Source: Fibrobacterota bacterium
GTDB taxonomy: Bacteria; Fibrobacterota; Chitinivibrionia; Chitinivibrionales; Chitinispirillaceae
Direction of reading: 5' to 3'
NCBI GenBank assembly: GCA_023436205.1
Contig: JAEZKC010000010.1
Location: 1 to 5,127, forward strand
Length of the DNA stretch: 5,127 nucleotides
In this document: in pieces, positions 4,288 through 5,127 of the stretch
How positions within the stretch are numbered: position 1 is the stretch's first letter
How the letters are laid out: each line of letters starts with the position of its first letter
The notes under the pieces: model-generated
The model's input: only the letters and a program-made list of their open reading frames with translations
Told to the model about the DNA's origin: nothing
Database searches by the model: none
Position numbers and translations under genes: made by a program

Positions 4288-4688
4288 TCTTTTTCCTCTC
4301 CGCTCTCTTCTTCCTGTTCACTTTCACTGAACTGTTTACAATAAGATGCATAAGCATCTGCATTAGCAGCTTCAAGGATCTCTGGATTAAAGAATACGAG
4401 TGGATATTGACAATAACCCGACCTTTTAGTAAAAAGCGTCTTTACTGCGATACCTTTCTCGACAAGCCATTCATCTATCCCAGGCAGATTATTTGTGTCA
4501 ACATAAGCAGCATTCTTAGCTAAATACGGGATACCCTTGATGAAATAATCAGGAATATTTACCGTGATGTCTGCAAAAAATTCATCCGTACTTTCATCCA
4601 ATAGGCCTACATATAAGCTTTTATTATCCTGGTACTGCCCAATCACTAAACTTACCTCAAACTCTTCTCCATAAATACTCATTTTCAT
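4281..4688 (-). CDS. DUF4313-like mobile-element protein, 135 aa
   Basis: The core resembles DUF4313, an uncharacterised family carried by conjugative elements and plasmids of gut Firmicutes. Landmarks are YGEEFEVSLVIGQY (6-19), LYVGLLDE ... FADITVNI (25-45), AYVDTNNLPGIDEWLVEKGI (61-80) and RSGYCQYPLVFFNPEIL (89-105). A Ser/Glu-rich acidic tail (120-135) follows. The start is either M1 (4688) or M3 (4682). Neither has a good SD, since only GGA lies near, while a very strong SD sits 40 nt upstream at 4738-4729 and serves a tiny ORF. It is the first gene of the operon and follows a leader with a candidate attenuator. No biochemical role is known for the family. Confidence 0.8.
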   Translation of the reverse strand: MKMSIYGEEFEVSLVIGQYQDNKSLYVGLLDESTDEFFADITVNIPDYFIKGIPYLAKNAAYVDTNNLPGIDEWLVEKGIAVKTLFTKRSGYCQYPLVFFNPEILEAANADAYASYCKQFSESEQEEESGEEKEC

Positions 4689-4708
4689 AACAATCCGTCT
4701 TGTTGCGA

Positions 4709-4738
4709 TTACGTCTTACACAAGACTACACCTCCTTT
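4709..4738 (-). promoter_or_regulatory. Strong SD with a 4-codon upstream ORF before the DUF4313-like gene
   Basis: On the minus strand, AAAGGAGGTG (4738-4729) is the best SD in the window. Seven nt after its GGAGG is TTG TGT AAG ACG TAA (4723-4709), a 4-codon ORF out of frame with the DUF4313-like gene. The overlapping GTG TAA (4721-4716) is a start-stop pair that is in frame with it. GTCTT (4726-4722) can pair with AAGAC (4717-4713), or GTCTTG (4726-4721) with CAAGAC (4702-4697). AACAA (4705-4701) can pair with TTGTT (4694-4690) next to the start codon. This looks like translational control, by inference. Confidence 0.45.
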
Positions 4739-4757
4739 AAAATTTTACTAAAAGCAT

Positions 4758-4793
4758 AAAAAAATAGCCTTAACCCATAATGGACTAAAGCTA
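4758..4793 (-). terminator. Leader terminator, candidate attenuator of the operon
   Basis: Read on the minus strand, TAGCTTTAGTCC (4793-4782) pairs along all 12 positions with GGGTTAAGGCTA (4776-4765), with three G-U pairs and a 5-nt loop. Seven U follow (4764-4758). It stands between the promoter at 4902-4874 and the first gene at 4688, so most transcripts would end as an RNA of about 110 nt unless readthrough is allowed. Confidence 0.8.
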
Positions 4794-4806
4794 CTCTATA
4801 CTTTCG

Positions 4807-4869
4807 TCAATGTAACTTACCACTTTGCATAAAGCAAGTGATGAATAATAAAATAATAAATAAATACAT
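4807..4869 (-). CDS. Candidate 20-aa hydrophobic leader peptide
   Basis: ATG at 4869-4867 opens a 20-codon frame beginning MYLFIILLFITCF and ending MQSGKLH-TGA. It lies wholly within the leader between the promoter and the terminator. A hairpin (CACTTGC/GCAAAGTG, 4840-4821, one bulged A) sits in its second half, so ribosome position could change leader folding. The ATG is only 4 nt after the -10 box, so the message would be leaderless or nearly so and has no SD. That weakens the coding case. A hydrophobic peptide of this size could alternatively be a small membrane peptide or toxin, or the frame could be chance in AT-rich DNA. Confidence 0.4.
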   Translation of the reverse strand: MYLFIILLFITCFMQSGKLH

Positions 4870-4873
4870 ACCA

Positions 4874-4902
4874 AGTATAGCACAAGGTCTATGAAAAATC
4901 AA
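4874..4902 (-). promoter_or_regulatory. Promoter of the DUF4313-XF1762 operon
   Basis: On the minus strand, TTGATT (4902-4897) and TATACT (4879-4874) are separated by 17 bp, close to the sigma-A consensus. It begins only 13 bp after the hairpin terminator at 4915-4967, so the operon is insulated from upstream transcription. The expected start is near 4868-4866. Confidence 0.75.
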
Positions 4903-4914
4903 ATTATTTAACCA

Positions 4915-4967
4915 AAAAATGCTAATACCAATAGAATCAAGTACTTTCTATTAGTATTAACATTTTT
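4915..4967. terminator. 22-bp-stem hairpin, probable bidirectional terminator
   Basis: The arms 4915-4936 and 4946-4967 pair over 22 positions with two G-U pairs per strand reading and a 9-nt loop. The A-rich base gives a U run on either strand (six on minus, five on plus). It probably ends minus-strand transcription from the partial gene at 5040-5126. It could also stop plus-strand transcription, but no plus-strand gene is seen nearby. Confidence 0.7.
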
Positions 4968-5039
4968 GATTGTTACTAAGCATTTTATATTACAATGCTC
5001 TACACCTCCGATAAATAGACACAACTTTCATTGTGCACT
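4968..5039 (-). other. Gene-free stretch with two hairpins and an orphan SD
   Basis: No credible gene is present. Minus-strand elements are a CACAA/TTGTG hairpin (5035-5020, 6-nt loop), an excellent SD CGGAGGTG (5010-5003) followed by TTG TAA only, and an AGCATT/AATGCT hairpin (4999-4979, 9-nt loop). The SD context GGAGGTGTAG is shared with 4734-4725. These could be remnants of a lost gene start or small regulatory RNA structures. Confidence 0.4.
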
Positions 5040-5126
5040 TTATGCCCTTGCAGATTTTATTATACTCATATTTGGGTTATTAGATGCAAGAGTAATTTCT
5101 CTCGTGTTCCTATCATAACGATAAAC
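5040..5126 (-). CDS. C-terminal end of an upstream gene, possibly a LexA/S24-type repressor
   Basis: Only the last 28 codons are inside the window: VYRYDRNTREITLASNNPNM, then SIIKSARA and TAA. The pattern of a charged strand followed by I-x-L-x-S-N-N-P-N resembles the end of S24 or LexA-like phage repressors, where a beta strand leads into an S-x-N-P-x-Y segment. This is a weak recalled similarity over a very short stretch, and the start is off the window. A repressor would suit its position just above the operon promoter. Confidence 0.4.
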   Translation of the reverse strand, partial: VYRYDRNTREITLASNNPNMSIIKSARA

Positions 5127-5127
5127 C

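Noticed and set aside
4968..5039. oriT or attachment site
   Set aside because: There are small hairpins, but no recognisable nick site, relaxase or integrase is nearby, so the claim cannot be supported.

Overview
The window is AT-rich DNA with strong AGGAGG-type ribosome binding sites and sigma-A-like promoters. It looks like a low-GC Firmicute, most likely gut Clostridia or Lachnospiraceae (an inference from protein families and base composition). Every gene I can support lies on the minus strand, so transcription runs from high to low coordinates. The content is that of an accessory region in a mobile element (prophage, ICE or plasmid): a DUF4313-type protein, an XF1762-type phage protein, a run of very small phage-style proteins, and a HicA/HicB toxin-antitoxin pair. 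No integrase, transposase, structural phage gene, rRNA, tRNA or CRISPR array is visible.

Layout in transcription order. (1) 5127-4968: the last 28 codons of an upstream gene, a gene-free stretch with small hairpins and an orphan Shine-Dalgarno (SD) sequence, then a 22-bp-stem hairpin terminator (4915-4967). (2) 4902-1891: one apparent operon. It has a good promoter (4902-4874), a leader with a 20-codon hydrophobic peptide ORF, a strong intrinsic terminator acting as a candidate attenuator (4758-4793), and a second strong SD with a 4-codon ORF. The genes are DUF4313-like (135 aa), a 94-aa protein, an 8-Cys protein (72 aa), XF1762-type (214 aa), four small proteins of 52, 54, 58 and 55 aa, and a decayed gene broken by an in-frame TGA. 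A hairpin terminator closes the unit at 1891-1922. (3) 1869-383: a promoter and three unrecognised genes (148, 180 and 74 aa), with a terminator or attenuator at 1200-1230 between the first two. (4) 339-1: a strong promoter carrying a 10-bp tandem repeat in its spacer, then hicA and the start of hicB, which runs off the window.

The least ordinary feature is the set of related linkers between the small genes. Two copies (2400-2445 and 3036-3081) match at 45 of 46 positions, and partial copies lie near 2640-2675 and 2194-2213. Each full copy carries stop codons in all three minus-strand frames followed by a spacer and an SD, so it works as a portable end-of-gene/start-of-gene joint. The second notable theme is leader regulation: the operon leader at 4690-4870 and the region at 1200-1250 resemble each other. 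Functions of most proteins here are unknown, and I do not assign any.
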